DNA of 64,000 nucleotides, taken from positions 15,154,308-15,218,307 of the forward strand of contig NW_024040152.1 of assembly GCF_014851395.1 (NCBI RefSeq), read 5' to 3'. This document shows positions 23,952-35,300 of the stretch, in pieces (within the stretch, counting starts at the first letter, position 1; the number at the start of each line of letters is the position of its first letter). The position numbers and the translations under genes are program-made. Source of the DNA: Micropterus salmoides (Eukaryota; Chordata; Actinopteri; Centrarchiformes; Centrarchidae). The notes under the pieces are model-generated. The model had not been told where the DNA came from, searched no databases, and worked only from the letters and a program-made list of their open reading frames with translations.

Positions 23952-26900
23952 AGTGGTTGCTTTTTAAGGTCTTACTAGTGCGTCAGTTCTGACCAACTAA
24001 ATATTTGCCACCTGAGTTTTCTGAGGCACCTGCACTCCTTTGATCAAAATATATTTTCGTTCACTTGCTTGATCTCTTCTGTTGATGTTAGAAGCCTGCA
24101 AGTGATTGCAAAAAAAAAGGTTAGGTTCCACGTATGGTACAGTCCACTTCTGAAATCCTCAGTCATTAAGTTAAATGATCAAAAATGTAAGGAAAACTTA
24201 CCTGTAGGCCTATGCTGTGTGGTGAGACGATGGCTGGAGTGTCTGTCTTGACGATAAGACAGTGAGAGATAAGGAGAGCAGGGGTAAACACATTCTTACC
24301 GTGGATGACTAGGTTAATTCTGTTAATGCGGGATTTAAGGTGGCTGAGCTTGACTGAAATGAACCCCTGGATCCTAATTTTCTCTATTGGGTTTGGAAGT
24401 CTAGAAAGAGTGTTGAGCTCATGTGTCTGTTACATTATTGATGGGTCTCCAAGAAGTTAAGAATCTTACTTAATAACTCAACATCAAACAGTCAGCAAGT
24501 GTTCAATGCTTTTCACTGTATCCTTGCAGTTACAACCCCTTTTTGAGAAATTGAGAAATATTTGAGTGCTACAGGATTATAAAACTTGAACATTACTTTT
24601 AAACACTGTTCAGCACATTAGCAGACATGCTCTGGGAAACTCTGTTAACATGGCCCCAGGTGGGTTTCCAAAGCAAGCTTTAGGTTCTCTAGCAGTATGT
24701 CTGCTATTTCAGTAGTGGCCTTTCAATGGGTTTAGTTCACCACAGACCTCTAATTCCAGACTACCATCTGTCCAGGCAGTTTAACCCCACCTCTCAACTC
24801 TACCTCCAATCCCACCTACGCCCCTGACATCATCTTCACTGCAACCCTCTGCACATGACTTACTTCCTGTCCTATGTGAGGTATCATGTCCTCCTTTCAC
24901 TGACCTTTTTGTCACGAGCCTTGGTTTGTTTTACTGGGCTAAATGTTTGAAATTGTTGCCCCTCTTCCCTTATTCTGCAAAATTATGTTTTTGTTGTTGG
25001 GCTGCCAAATTATCCTTCTTTTTAGCCTTTTTTTGTCTTGACTTTTCCCTCCACAAACTATTGTCTCATGCACCAAAGGCGTCCAACATGCAAGCTCCTG
25101 ATTTTGCCTACTTTACTACCCAGTCGCTTGTAACTCAGTTCCAGTCCTTTGGGCCTTTTCCTATATATGATCTCTATATATTGCCAACAGCACCCAACAT
25201 GAGGGGCCACAGTAATCAGTACATCAAATGGCTTCATGACTCTTTTGCTGGCACATGAATGTATGTCATCAGTTTGTTTAATTTGATTATACTGAAAGTA
25301 TGATCTTTATTATCTTAAATGTTGTTTTAGACTAACTTTGCATGGAGGTGGGGGCATATAGAGTTATGTGTTACAGATTTGTGTGTACATTTAAACAGGA
25401 TGGATGAAGGCATAAGCTGACAGCATTAGATGCACTTCTTTCATATACTCTGTTTATTTCAATGTATGATTATCAATCATGTCTTATTTTTGCAGTAGGA
25501 TTTCTTTGCTTTCAGTGAGTCCATCTATTGGATTACTAATGCCCCGCCCCTGGCCCATCCAATCCAATACTTAGCCAATTACCATCATCATCATCCTGTG
25601 AGTGCTGTGCCCAATAGAATTACCCCCTCCTCTCGCATCTGAACTATAACCTGGGGTCGCGTAATTTCTGGAGCTAGAGCAAGTGAGGATTTGTGGTCAC
25701 TTCTGAAATGTTTTTCTACTTGTGCAGAAGGTGAGGATTCATGTAATGTGGATGTCTAAGAACAATCTATAGCATCTAAGCACAATAACAAGGTACAAGG
25801 TAGTTTATCTATCATTTTACAACACAAGGTTGTATAACAAAAAGAAAGTTTGTAGTCCCATCATTCTGCACATACACATTTTAACAGATAATTAATTAAA
25901 TTATGGTAACATATAAAATAAATTAAATGAAATGAAACAATATATACTAAAGTTATTTATAAACATATATACATACATTGTCTATGAAGATTCTCAGTCA
26001 TCCAGGTCATAGTTATCCAACGAAGGTTAAAATGAAGGGCAACTGGACTTGGTTGAAGCTACTGGAAGACGTTTCGTCCCTTATCCAAAGGACTTCTTCA
26101 GTTTTAACCTTCGTTGGATATACATACATTATACACCCAGGACATTCCACAGTGCATTTTTTTGAATTTGTCGGTGGTGAATGTAAACACATGCAACAAG
26201 ATAATAATTTGGTTTTCATCGTCACATAAAAAACTACACAATGATTAAAAGTTGATTTCTTTATAGCAGCTATAACATTGCTTCGAAACAGGATTAGGAT
26301 ATGATATTTCTATTGCAGGCAGTAACATATAATACACATAAAAAATACTAGAGCAGTAACAGGTGAAAGTCTGTCAATAGTATAAGTCAACACATCTACA
26401 AATATCTGCAATTAGGCTAGTCTCAAAACTGGCATCATCCCAGCTGGCTGATTAGTGTTATAGCCAATTAACTGGCAGTATCAAGCTTCACCTGTGTTAA
26501 AGCATCGACCTGAAAACCAGATCAACGTCAGCACTGACATATATACTGCAAATCTGCTACACTCAGTGTCAACATGGCAGGTCAGGTCTATTTATTTGTG
26601 CATTTCTGGCACTTCTGGCACAAGGAATTTGTTTGCAATTAAAGTATGTTCATTGTGTATACACTTCACTACCAGTGACAGGCAGAATGGGAACGCCAAA
26701 CAGGAAAATACTTTGAAACAGAAAAATCCACTCTCAGCCCAAACAATGCCTTGGTGTGACACAACTCAAATCGTAAGATTGAAAGAGAGGGGAAAAGAGG
26801 AAGGGAGTTGTTCCTAGATAAATATCTGGTAATGGGTTATAATGATGCTTAATGACGGACAAGAGCTTCCTACTGAACACAAGGAAAGAGAGAAACAAAC

Positions 26901-27850
26901 AAACGATGACAACAATCTTGTGTCAATTGTGTCCACCATCTTGTAAGGGCCTCAGGTTGTGACGTAAAAGATAAAGGTAACAGCACTGCTCCCATTTCTA
27001 CACCCACTGTCCAGACAGAAAGTCGGCCGCAACTTGAGGCTTTCACTAAAGGATCTTCACTGAACACAATTTCTACTGACATCTAAGCTCCTGATTTAAC
27101 ACTGAGGTAAGCAATGCAATACTTTGTATATAAAAATACAACATTTTAGTTAAAGCTAAAGACATCAATATTGACACAGTGTATTGATTTTTCAATTACT
27201 TACCAATTGAAAGTATTCTTTTTTATTCGACTCTATCCAACGCATTTAAACTGATAAACTAGATATGTATGCATCTATGGGATACTTGTTGATTTGTGTT
27301 TCGAATTCAGAAATATACAATGCTGTTAAGGATCCATCGGGTTGAAGAGAATAAGGTTTATGCTAAGGCTTGTTGCAGTTTGCTGAATTAAAGGCATTAT
27401 ATTTATCATGCAATCTCCAGTATCTGTTGGTTCCAATGAGAGAGGCCAAAGAAAAAATATTTCACCTTCTATTAGTATCAAATGTAAATTAAATTGCTTC
27501 GTATCTTAACTACATTCAGATAGTACTTTGAAATATTACTATTATTCTATAATTCCTTAACCCAGGGTCAGTCATTACATACTCATGATGTGCAGCCAAA
27601 CGTTGTTCATACCTTTATTTTAAATTGTATTTCTGCAGATCCATAATTTCCCAAAGATACCAAATATACCAGACTGTATTTTCAGGAAACGTGTGTAAAT
27701 GATGCACAAGACATCTTTGATGAAATAGTGTAGCTATTAACAAGGAATCTTAGAACACCACATAGCCTCTATGAATTAGTTCAAAAAGTTAGGAAAAGGG
27801 AAAAGTAGATATTAATGGGTTTTTAATCAGGACTGTGTGTCGTGTTGTAG
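23952..27850. other. Spacer between rcvrn and the TMEM100-like gene
   Basis: The left end is the rcvrn promoter side. No protein-coding exon is supported. Candidate 5' noncoding exons of the TMEM100-like gene lie at about 25650-25730 (ending GCAGAAG|GTGAGG, preceded by twin CCAAT motifs near 25558 and 25612) and about 26960-27104 (ending CACTGAG|GTAAGC, with TGACGTAA near 26958). A hairpin repeat sits at 25980-26120. The rest is AT-rich and featureless to me. Confidence 0.4.
25980..26120. repeat. Dispersed hairpin repeat, copy 2
   Basis: Positions 25980-26086 match the minus strand of 91-197 with about three differences. This copy carries its own perfect 19-bp inverted repeat (26014-26032 with 26102-26120), which ends in TTCGTTGGATA. 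The shared core contains GGAAGACGTTTCGTCCC followed by ATCCAAAGGACTTCTTCAGT. High identity between the two copies implies recent spread. No coding capacity. Confidence 0.8.
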
Positions 27851-27932
27851 GAGTCAGAAAGAAGAAGAAGCTGCATGCTAAACCACTGTTGGCCATCTGA
27901 AAAAGGAAGTAAAACCAACCAAGACAACCACG

Positions 27933-28355
27933 ATGGAAACGCTTGATCCTTCAGCTCTATCAGATGTCACTTCTACTGTCACCTACGACCCTAAATCTGA
28001 GACAGTGACCTTACCAAGAGGGGTTGTCTCAGTGGCGGGCATCACTGTGGTGACCGGGGGCGCTGAGCTGTCCTGTGGGTCCTGTATGCTGGCCTTTGGT
28101 TTTTGGGGAACTCTCATCGGCCTCAGTTGTGTCGCTGTGGGGCTATGGGACCAGCTGAACCAGTCTAAAGGAGGAACATCTCACTTACTGGGACTGGGAC
28201 TAGTGATTCTGACCCTCAGTTTCGTGGTGGTTGGAAGCGTGGTGGCATTTTACCTCCTGACAAAGAAGAAGAGAGAGATGACCCGAGAGCAGAGAGAGGA
28301 TGGAAAAGAAGTTCTTGTAGAGAGTGAGAGGGTAATTAAAAAAGTCACAGTATAA
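27933..28355 (+). CDS. TMEM100-like two-helix membrane protein
   Basis: Single coding exon of 140 residues; mammalian TMEM100 is about 134 and also has one coding exon. TMEM100 acts downstream of BMP9/ALK1 in endothelium and modulates TRPA1/TRPV1 in sensory neurons; whether this copy does so is unknown. The diagnostic segment TGGAELSC (residues 41-48) precedes helix 1 (about 51-72). Helix 2 is about 85-109, followed by KKKR and a charged cytosolic tail ending KKVTV. The first ~40 residues are Ser/Thr/Val-rich with no signal peptide. The start ATG (ACGATGG) is the first in the exon, whose acceptor is TTGTAG at 27850, so the 5' UTR is spliced. The resemblance is strongest around TGGAELSC and helix spacing; elsewhere the sequence is divergent. 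It could be a teleost-specific paralogue, so no symbol is given. Confidence 0.7.
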   Translation: METLDPSALSDVTSTVTYDPKSETVTLPRGVVSVAGITVVTGGAELSCGSCMLAFGFWGTLIGLSCVAVGLWDQLNQSKGGTSHLLGLGLVILTLSFVVVGSVVAFYLLTKKKREMTREQREDGKEVLVESERVIKKVTV

Positions 28356-30540
28356 AGCAATAGCATTAATGACAGAATATAAGAGAAACTGATGAAAAAT
28401 CTACAGAGAACGCATGAATGGACTGATCCATAAATAAAACAGTCATACTGGGTAGGAGAAACCACTCCCCTTTTGCTTTAACAAAACAAGTTCAGTCTGT
28501 GGCAGTCTCACTGGCTCCTGCTCTTCCCTTTATCTATCTAAAGTATGTAGAAATGCAACTCCTGTTTTCTTGGGAAATGTAACCTTTTCCCTCCATTTTA
28601 TGCTACTTTCGACATCGACCCCACTACATTTCAGGAGGAACTTAAGTACTTTTTACTGCACTATATCTTATCAACAGCTATAGTTAGTAGTTACTTTGAT
28701 GATCAAGAGATTACATACAAAACATATGAGTAGCTTACATTTAGCCTAATCCAGCTTCAATAGTATAATACTCTGAAGGGGCAGACTGCTGATAGTATTT
28801 CTGTAAGTCTCCTTACATAAAATTATGAATACACAACATACTTTCAGTGATTTTATAATGGTGTATTGCTAATTTAAGTAGCACTTATTAGTACTTCTTC
28901 CACCACTGCCTACTAGTTTTTACTCATGATGCCTGTATTTTCTTTCATTTTCACGACTGGCAATTTTACATGTAGACAGTAAAAATGTGTGTATTTTTGT
29001 GTGAGAGAGAGAGACAGAGAAGGAGAAAGGGAGAGAGAGAAAGACAAAAAGATGAAAACCTGGAAGAAGTGTGTAATAAAGAGAGACATTATCACAGAAT
29101 ACAGAAGTATGTTAGAAGGTTTGTTCAGTCAAATTATACAGAAAATAAGATACTTTCTCACTTACTTCTGCTGCTATCAAGCCATGTTGAAATTAACATG
29201 TTTGGTTTTGAGAAAGCTGCAACCAATTACACAGTGGAGGGGATCAAAAGTGTATTTACAGTGAAAAATTACATTTTAAAAAAACTCAACAGCAAAGTGT
29301 TTTTAAGGAAACAATATCTCAGAACATCTCTTCTGTCCATACTATGCACATGTGCATATATATCAAGTGAGCTAAACACCTTTCCAATAAAGTTTGAAGG
29401 CTGGAGTTGCCCTTTGAAGTTGAAAAGTGTTATTTCGTGAAATAATTCTCAAGGGGGATGTGGAAAATGTAGTAGACCTATGTTATTATGCTTTGTAATG
29501 AATACAATGCATGAATACAAATTTGTTTAACGTTAACCTATGACACAAAACCCTAGTAGGAACAATTAATGTACAGTGCATTCCTCCAGAAAGATAACAC
29601 AAATTAAACACGTTTAAGTAAATATATAAACAAGAACTACACATAAATGGGTAGCCTAAATATAATTAAAGAAAACAAGGTTACACTTCAAGAGTCGATT
29701 GATCAAGTTTTGACCTAAAATTAAAAGAAGTTAATTAATCACTCAAATCAATTATTAAATCAATTATAAATTAAACCCCCATTCACTTAAGAGACCCAGA
29801 TGACCATGTCGAGGGTGTCTGTGCAGGTCAACAGAACAGAAGCCAACATCAGCCCAAAAGGGCGAAGACAAAAGAGGACCGAAAGAGGGGAAATGTGTTA
29901 GTACCTCCATCTGCTGGAATTGAGAAGAAATGTAGGCCTACTTCATCCAACGACATTCCTCGCCGAAATTTACAGCAATTGTTGTTTTTCCCGCTCGTCA
30001 AATGTGTGAAATAATCGGCTAACTCCACTTTTTGTCTAAGCTGTTTTGATGTTGATTATTGAAAGCATATTTTTAAGTAGCCTAATAAAAAGACAGAGTT
30101 CAACAATGATGAGCAGAAATTTGTCTCAGCCGTCTCGTTTGCCTTTTGATTAACTTGACACCAACTTTATCTACAAGCACAACGCGAACACTGTATCTGA
30201 TACTATTCTGATAGCTTGCAGTAACATGGGAAAACAGACCCCCTAGTTCTCATGCATGCGAGGTATTTTGTTTTGACAGGTATCTGACTTGGACGTGTGT
30301 TACTCAGGTCACCTGACAGCTCGCTGCAAACTCCTTGGTCACGTGTCATCGTTCAAGTTTCAGGAAACTTTTTTTTCTCCTTGCGAAAGCAAAACCTCCC
30401 ACGTCCCGCCTCTTCTTCCCGCCTATTGGTTACCGCCGACTATTGCTGCGCTCTGGTTGGCCACACTGAAGACATGTCTGCGCACATCAGCGTCAAACAA
30501 CACCCCCTTCTTTAAACTCGTTTATATGTAATTGATATCG
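28356..30540. other. Spacer between the TMEM100-like and JIP-like genes
   Basis: No gene is supported. It contains the TMEM100-like 3' UTR (an ATAAATAAAA cluster near 28431-28440), a dispersed repeat at 28590-28914, a GA-rich microsatellite at about 29000-29042, and AT-rich DNA. A ~60-bp segment at 29425-29484 recurs at about 31594-31653. From 30280 to 30540 GC content rises, with an inverted CCAAT (CTATTGG) near 30422; this is probably the promoter of the JIP-like gene. Confidence 0.45.
28590..28914 (-). repeat. Percomorph dispersed repeat (AGAAGTATTCAGATCC type), copy B
   Basis: Read on the minus strand it begins GGCAGTGGTGGAAGAAGTAC and ends near AAGTAGCATAAAATGGAGGG, matching the layout of copy A at 15535-15850 in opposite orientation. 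It also contains the ACATTTCAGGAGGAA word usual for this family. Non-coding and diverged. Confidence 0.6.
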
Positions 30541-32325
30541 TCTTCGAAGAAATACGGCTAGAATTTCAGTGTTTTTGGGGTAGTGAAATGAAAGTTACGA
30601 AGGAGTCCGCCGTTAAGGTGAGTTTGTAAAAGGGCAGCCGAACAGCGCGAAGACGCGGCTTGTTTTTTGGTCAAGTTACAACTTTGTAAAGTGGCAACCA
30701 AAGTTCTCTCAAGGTGTCCGCTGTCAGTCAGGTTACTTATTTATACAGTAACGTTATGCCGATTCAAGTCTGTCATTTTATTAGCTGACCAAGGAGACTA
30801 ATTATCTTAATTATCTACACATATATCCTTTCGCCGTGTTCGTGTGTTTACATATAAAGTTAACATTTTGATGTCTGTGCTTTTCGTAGTGCTGTTTATC
30901 TTTCTCTCTCTCACACACAGACACACACATAACGTTATACAGGCGCTCGTTTAGTTTGTCTCCGTGCTGCACGTTACATAATCCTTATTAGAGAGACATA
31001 CATCTATAACAGAAAGATCGCCCGTCTCTTTCATATGTAGCTTAGGTTAAATGTCAAAAGGCCTTTAGAGCACTTTAGCGAGTATCTACATGCAACTTTA
31101 TTAGCTGCACCCTTTCATTTGACACCTTGCCAAATATGTACTGGTGATTGAGGCTGCAACTAATTGTTGTTTTAATTATGATTAATCGATTAGTCATTCT
31201 ACAAGATGTCAGGAAGTAGTGAAACATTCCCATCACAATTTCCTGAAGCTCAATGTTGACATCTTAGGGTTGCTTGTTTTGGTTACAGCTTTAAAGGTTA
31301 GCTAGTGGATTTGTCGATTGACATAAAATAATAAACTTACATTTTGATGCCAGACAGTGATTGGTTCCAGCTTCTCAAATGTGATTATTTTCAGCTTTTC
31401 TTTACCTCATTTGATAGTATGCAGAATTTCTGCAATCAGCACTTTTCACTTTTTTTGTGCATGCTATTGACCAAACAATTATTTGAGAAACTAATTGGTA
31501 ATAAATATAACTATTCCTTTTGTCTGACCAACTGTTCAAAACCCAAAGAGACATTAGCCCCAGATAGTATTGTCTTGTTTTGTTTTTAACTTGAACTCTA
31601 AAAGTGTTATTTTGTGAAATAATTCTCATTGAGCTTGTGGAAGATGTAGCCGGCCTATGTTTAAGCTTAATGAGAAAGTCATCCAGGCATGACTAAACTG
31701 TACGTTTACATTTGTCTGTAAACCTGAACTCTGACACGTTACTGATCTTTAATGGATGTCCTTTTTAGTGTATACACATACTTAAAACCAACCTTTTGGA
31801 ATTTAGGTTTCATTCTTACTGAGCAGAATCCTTGTTTTTTTTGTTTTCTCTTAGTGGCAGATTATAATAGCAGAAAATCACATGACCATATTCAACAATT
31901 ACAAGATTATGGTAGTTAGTTGGCGGGGGAAAAGCATGTCTAAGCTTGAATATTGCACAAAGCAGCCTACTGTCCTTTTGCAGTTAAACTTAACTCGTTA
32001 CATATCACTATATTTTCTTCTTTCCCAGGATGGACTCTAAAAATGCCCCCTGACATCAGATAAATTTCACAGCACAGAAACGGCTAGTCTAAGAGGATGC
32101 TGCCCTTTTCAGGAAGAAATGGAACATAAAGTTGTGGAGGATGGGTGGTGCTGGTGTTCACAGAAACGTTAGAAAGCTCGATAAACTAGTTGGTGAGGAA
32201 GGGTAGTCAGAAGAGGAACTTTTTGCTACAGAATTGGCTTATAGAGTTGTAAAAACATTTGCCTTTGGAGTTGAGTTCCTTGAATCCTTTTCTAAGTTAA
32301 TACAGCAGAGAAAAATAATTGGCTA
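30541..32325 (+). promoter_or_regulatory. 5' noncoding exons and leader of the JIP-like gene
   Basis: A GC-rich first exon ends at 30617 (GTTAAG|GTGAGT). The next exon starts at 32029 (TTCCCAG|GATGG) and runs into the coding exon. ATG 30588 opens a short upstream frame that crosses the splice and stops after 13 codons. ATG 32030 opens a 7-codon upstream frame. These precede the main ATG at 32326, which has an in-frame TAA upstream. The intron (30618-32028) contains a MITE at 31148-31505. Exon boundaries are inferred from splice motifs only. Confidence 0.5.
31148..31505. repeat. hAT-like MITE family (ATTAATCGATTAG type), copy 2
   Basis: Starts GAGGCTGCAACTAATTGTTG and contains ATGATTAATCGATTAGTC, ACAAGATGTCAGGAAGT and, near its far end, ACAATTATTTGAGAAACTAA. 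These words parallel the copies at 12777-13038 and 47463-47818. It lies in the 5' intron of the JIP-like gene. Confidence 0.6.
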
Positions 32326-35300
32326 ATGGAGTGCAGTGAGAGAGTGCTGTGTGGGACAGGGGAGGTGGAGCTGGACCCCAACATTGTGAGTGAAGAGGCA
32401 GGAAAACTGTATTCAGAATTACAGGTAAAGCCGCTTTGTTTTTCATTTCTTGTTTTCTGGAAAATAATATGCCATGTTTTTCTGAATGGAATAAATATTT
32501 CAGTGTCGTCAACTATACTGTACCTGGTTTCTCACTCTGCTGCTTTGCCCTATCGCAGACAATTATTGAGACCCATGGTGAAGGTGTGGTGGAGTCACTG
32601 GTGCCTATATTTGTGTGGGTCCTGGAGGGGCTGGCCAGCTGCAAAGCCCAGCTGAGAGACCGGGAGGAGGAGGCAGAGAGGGAGAAAGCTGAGCGAGAAG
32701 AGCTGCTGGAGAGATACCAAGCAGAGAGAGCACTCAGGAAAGAAAGTCAAGAGGTGGGGATTAATGGGAGTTTTGAAAGAGTTGTTTTTAAAAAGCGATG
32801 AAAATTGGTAGTTGGTCTACGCTTAGAGTTGTTAAAGCATATTGTTTTCTTTAGAGGTATCTGGAGCTTGATGACCAAATTGAACAAGAGAGGAGAGCCA
32901 TGAGGGGGAGGGAGAAAGAGAGAGAACAGCGAGAGAGAGATCTTGAGAACAAGGCAAGAAACCAAGCCGATCAGTGTGAGTATTTTTAGCATAGTAGCCG
33001 TGCAGTTTAAACTTTTGATTATTCTCCTTACAGTTTCATTCATTTTTCTTTTGCATGATACATTTTAAATCTCAGGCTATATGTTATCTTGTCTTGCAGT
33101 GGTGTCCTTGGAGGAGCAGAAGGTGAATCTGGGTAGAGAACTAACCACACTGAGGCATACTCACAACAAGGTCAGATACTGCTGTTTAGTCTAAAAATGT
33201 GTGTGCTATTGTATCGCCACACGTGACTTCTTGTTCACCATGTTATTCAATATTTAGCTATTTATTTGTCACTTCTTACATGTCACGGATGTTCTCTCTT
33301 TAGTTGGCTCTCACATATCGGGAACTTCTGGAAAAGAGAAAGGATTCTGAAAGAAATTCTCCTCTAAGGTTGTTCTTATTCAGCACTCTTAAATTTCTTA
33401 TATTGTAGATAATGTGTCAATAATGTAATAGATAATGTCTGTCTATAGGTATTCCATGACGGTAGCCTTATTGTCAGCCATACAAGAGCCACTTGTGTTG
33501 GCAGCCAATGTGAACTTAAATTTTGCTTTTCAGGCATGCCTGGTAACACACTTAATCAGAAAATCAGCTTTTTTCTAAAAATTGACTTTAGTGGTAACTT
33601 TCAAAATAAAATAGCAGTTGTTGTTGGATGCTGATCCCATGTCAAATGTTATAATTCAGTAATGGTGTAAAAAGTGGTGCAAAATGTAAAAAAAAAAAAA
33701 GTATAAATTGCTACTGTATATTCACATGAGTATTCTTTATGTAACACTACTTGTTGTGTTTAGGAATCACATACGTCCAATGAACACTGAATTTCCATCC
33801 AACCAAGTCTTTTCAGAATCTGGTGTTAGTGAAAAGGTAAACATATTCTCACTTTTCACATCTATATTTTGAATGCTTTTGATACAAGATTGTGGCATAG
33901 AGATGTCTGCTCTTTGTTTTGCAGGTGATTCAAAGACCACATTCAAAATCTGTTCCCCCCCGTTTGGAAGTTCTAGAAGCCAAGGAAGAAAAGGCAATTG
34001 ACACTGCAGTAAACCCCACTGCAGATCAGTTTATCAATGACATCATAAGCTCTACTCCTGAGCTGAGGCAATTTCATGGCTGCGTGGATGCAAGGTAATA
34101 ATCTGAAACTTGTTTCTGTCAGTTGGAAATTCTAGTGAAAAGTATGAGTAATCATGAAATAAACCCACTTTTTGTTTGTAAACTTTTTTTACATTTCTTA
34201 CTCTTTTCATTTGCATCATCAGCACCCCAGTTAGACCTAACAGCAAAAAGCCACCGAAAGATGAGTCGGAGACCGTCTTGGCGGAGGAGATGGAGAAGGA
34301 GGAAAAGAGGGAGCGCAAAGTAGAAGAGGAGCAGAGGGGAGAGAGCCAGGATAAAGATGAGGAGGCGGTGGAGGTGGAGGAAGATGATAATATGGAGTGG
34401 GAGCTGCGTAACACTGACTCTGTGTTCTCTGAACTGTCAGAGCTGAGTCGGGATTATGTGGAGAGTGTAGACCGAGGGGCTAGTGTCAGAGGTAAATTCA
34501 TCAAGGAAAACACAATGTATAGACCTTTCTCACAAACATGGTTGATGTACTTCTTCTTCATCGTAACCAGAGGTTTAATTAACGGTCACAAAACGCTAAC
34601 TGCCCAGGAATTAGACGCTTATCATTTTTTAACCCTTGATCAGAAAATGATGCATTCATCTGACAGCAGAAACAAATGCATATCTCAGAAACTACGCCAG
34701 TGTTGTGCTGTATGCAGCGTTGATCAAAAAACGGAGTAAGTGATCACAGACATTGGAGGTGACAAATGTTGTTTTCTAAAAATGTGACCATGGTGAGAAA
34801 CTATTTATACCCTGCTAACATGAAGTGCAAGTACATAGGTAAAAAGGCTCTCTTCCTATGGGTTTCATTAAGCATTACTTATTTTTTTTTACATTTTTTT
34901 CTTCGCTGTGAATGAAGCGTTATGAATAATAGTAATAGACGTGTATTTCTCTCAGTGTTCTGTTTGTTTTTTAAAGTACTTTTCTTCTGTGTAGGCAGTG
35001 CAGACCAGTTTGAGGAGATTCTTTCTCAGTATGAGGAACTGAAAGCAACCCAGTGAGTCCTGTATTTATAATTTCTCTGACCTTGTTTTGAATGGTCCAA
35101 TGTGTTTAATGTGTTTATTTGAGTGTACAGGGTATTTTGTACAGGGTTTCTTGTTTCTATACAAACTAAATCAATAAGAGGAGAAGATATTATAGTCACC
35201 AATGTGACTGTTTACTCTCTTTAACAAAGTAATTTCTTCATAGTCTTAAATTATTAATCTTTTGCTCTTTCTTTTTTTTCCCCAGTGAGTTAGTAGAAGC

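Noticed and set aside
24926..25258. 110-codon plus-strand frame upstream of the TMEM100-like gene
   Set aside because: Cys/Phe-rich translation of a T-rich spacer, with no recognisable domain or convincing splice context.
28985..29440. Arg/Glu-rich 151-codon frame
   Set aside because: Begins in a GA microsatellite and lacks splice sites, homology or sensible composition afterwards.
34278..34739. 153-codon frame with an acidic coiled-coil-like start
   Set aside because: The first part is exon 8 of the JIP-like gene; the rest is intron beyond the donor at 34491.
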